The translations under genes were made by a program, and so were the position numbers. A stretch of 6,136 nt of DNA. Origin: Deltaproteobacteria bacterium (GTDB taxonomy: Bacteria; Bdellovibrionota; UBA1018). Location: contig JACQAU010000001.1 of the NCBI GenBank assembly GCA_016194835.1, forward strand, positions 1 through 6,136. The letters run 5' to 3'. Positions 5,107 through 6,136 of this stretch are shown piece after piece (positions within the stretch are counted from its first letter, which is position 1; each line of letters begins with the position of its first letter). Under the pieces are notes generated by a model that searched no databases, was not told where the DNA came from, and saw only the letters and a program-made list of their open reading frames with translations.

Positions 5107-6136
5107 GTTACCTTCCAATAACCATATAAAATAAGAAACGTTAAAATCATACCAATAACTAAAAAAGCCGACCCAAAGTATTTTATAAACCGTCCAGGAT
5201 CCCGGTTAACAGACAAAACAGAGTGATATGCTCCTTTTTCGTCCTGAAAATATGACGCCTGATAAAAAGTATAGCCCCCACGTTTTAATGGATTATTCAT
5301 GTAGATGTGCGCGGTTTCGCCAGTGTCTTTGAGTTTCACAAATGACTCAAAACTTGCTGGTTTATCAGTACCTGGGATTTTATCCATCTTGAACCGAACT
5401 AGCTCCATCTGAAATGGCAAAAAAACTAGTTGTTTTCTTATAAAACCTTGCAAATTTGAGATTTGGGATTGTGTTTGGTTTTGATCTGTAAACAAGAGTT
5501 CTTCGCTCTTTTTGCCTTTAGTCACAATAGCGACAAGAGCTTTGATGTTTTTTGATTCTTCTTTATTTGGTTCACCCTCAACATATAACCACCGCAGAGC
5601 TGTGTCTTTCCAGTATTTTAATAAAACCAGCTGAAATCCCATCCATGGCAGCAAAATAGCTTGGTTATTATATTCTTCAAATTTCCACTGGTTACTTTTT
5701 CCATATCCAAGTCGTACTGTGCCAGCTTTGGTTTGCGTTAAAAAAATATTGTTTGTACTTTTTAGTTTTTCTAGATCATAAAGTCTATAAGGTGAGGCGA
5801 CATCAAGCTCCAAGTGCCTGTCTATAGGTTCAGACGCAAAACGAGGAATAAAGATCTGTGTTTTGTTTTGTGTGCTGAAGCGCACAAATTTAATACCAAC
5901 CTTTTTATTTTCCTCTTGAGTGAGTTTATACGTGCTTCCATCCGGAGATTGAAATAAATGCGCATGCTCAATATCTGTCAATTTTTGACTAAAATGTTTT
6001 TCAGTATCAATAAACAAATACCTAATTTGCAATTGGCGTGAAGAATCTAAGAGTGACTCTAATGCAGTAAAACAAAATTCCGGCAAAATTTCGATTTTAA
6101 GTGGCCCTTGTTCTATACGAGACAAAAAGCCTGCAG
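5103..6136 (-). CDS. ccsB: ResB/CcsB-family cytochrome c biogenesis protein (5' end cut by window edge)
   Basis: The reading frame is open to the right edge, so the 343 residues seen are the C-terminal part; a TTG at 6125 is not a credible start. ResB/CcsB partners CcsA in system II cytochrome c maturation, where it handles reduced apocytochrome and haem on the outer side of the membrane. The visible part is a long periplasmic domain ending in family-typical segments (MNNPLKRGGYTFYQASYF, then SVLSVNRDPGRFIKYFG) and a final helix (SAFLVIGMILTFLILYGYW). The usual three N-terminal helices would lie beyond the edge. It starts the ccsB-ccsA pair, which is fused as CcsBA in epsilonproteobacteria. 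Its stop lies in a 42-bp palindrome, with about 53 nt to the ccsA start. Confidence 0.88.
   Translation of the reverse strand, partial: AGFLSRIEQGPLKIEILPEFCFTALESLLDSSRQLQIRYLFIDTEKHFSQKLTDIEHAHLFQSPDGSTYKLTQEENKKVGIKFVRFSTQNKTQIFIPRFASEPIDRHLELDVASPYRLYDLEKLKSTNNIFLTQTKAGTVRLGYGKSNQWKFEEYNNQAILLPWMGFQLVLLKYWKDTALRWLYVEGEPNKEESKNIKALVAIVTKGKKSEELLFTDQNQTQSQISNLQGFIRKQLVFLPFQMELVRFKMDKIPGTDKPASFESFVKLKDTGETAHIYMNNPLKRGGYTFYQASYFQDEKGAYHSVLSVNRDPGRFIKYFGSAFLVIGMILTFLILYGYWKVT

Noticed and set aside
6123..6125. TTG as start of the ccsB gene
   Set aside because: The frame stays open to the window edge and the ResB family has N-terminal helices before this part, so the gene is truncated rather than starting here.

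Overview
The window is AT-rich and gene-dense. It suggests a bacterium of the Bdellovibrionota or a related former delta-proteobacterial line. The main clue is a Myxococcus/Bdellovibrio-type MglA polarity GTPase inside a dnaX-recR operon, together with a system II (ResB/CcsA) cytochrome c maturation locus. The assignment is inference from gene content only; no species can be named.

Left half (1-3110, minus strand): one tightly packed operon, transcribed in the order dnaX, recR, mglA, and a DksA/TraR-type zinc-finger gene that runs off the left edge. dnaX and recR overlap, recR and mglA are 1 nt apart, and mglA and dksA share an ATGA overlap, so translational coupling is likely. The operon joins replication (DnaX clamp loader), recombinational repair (RecR), cell polarity or motility (MglA) and transcription control (DksA-like). 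The ybaB/ebfC gene that commonly sits between dnaX and recR is absent.

Middle (3110-3560): an intergenic region with a 43-nt patch of about 79% GC that can fold into a hairpin, then a plus-strand 100-codon gene for a small cysteine-rich protein with two predicted membrane segments and no recognised family. It runs into the ccs genes head-on and overlaps the end of ccsA by 8 nt.

Right half (3552-6136, minus strand): the ccs locus. First comes ccsB (ResB family, 5' end cut by the window edge). Next is a perfect 42-bp palindrome that contains the ccsB stop codon and ends just before the next ribosome binding site. Last is ccsA, which should encode one protein of about 498 residues: a signal peptide, a periplasmic domain, and a multi-helix membrane part with the WWD haem-handling motif. 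As written, ccsA is broken by a frame change near 4323, so it appears as two overlapping ORFs.

The most notable points are the 42-bp palindrome, the ccsA frame break, the GC-rich structured patch upstream of dnaX, and MglA's place in a replication/repair operon. I see no mobile element, CRISPR array, tRNA or rRNA, and no convincing new multi-gene system.
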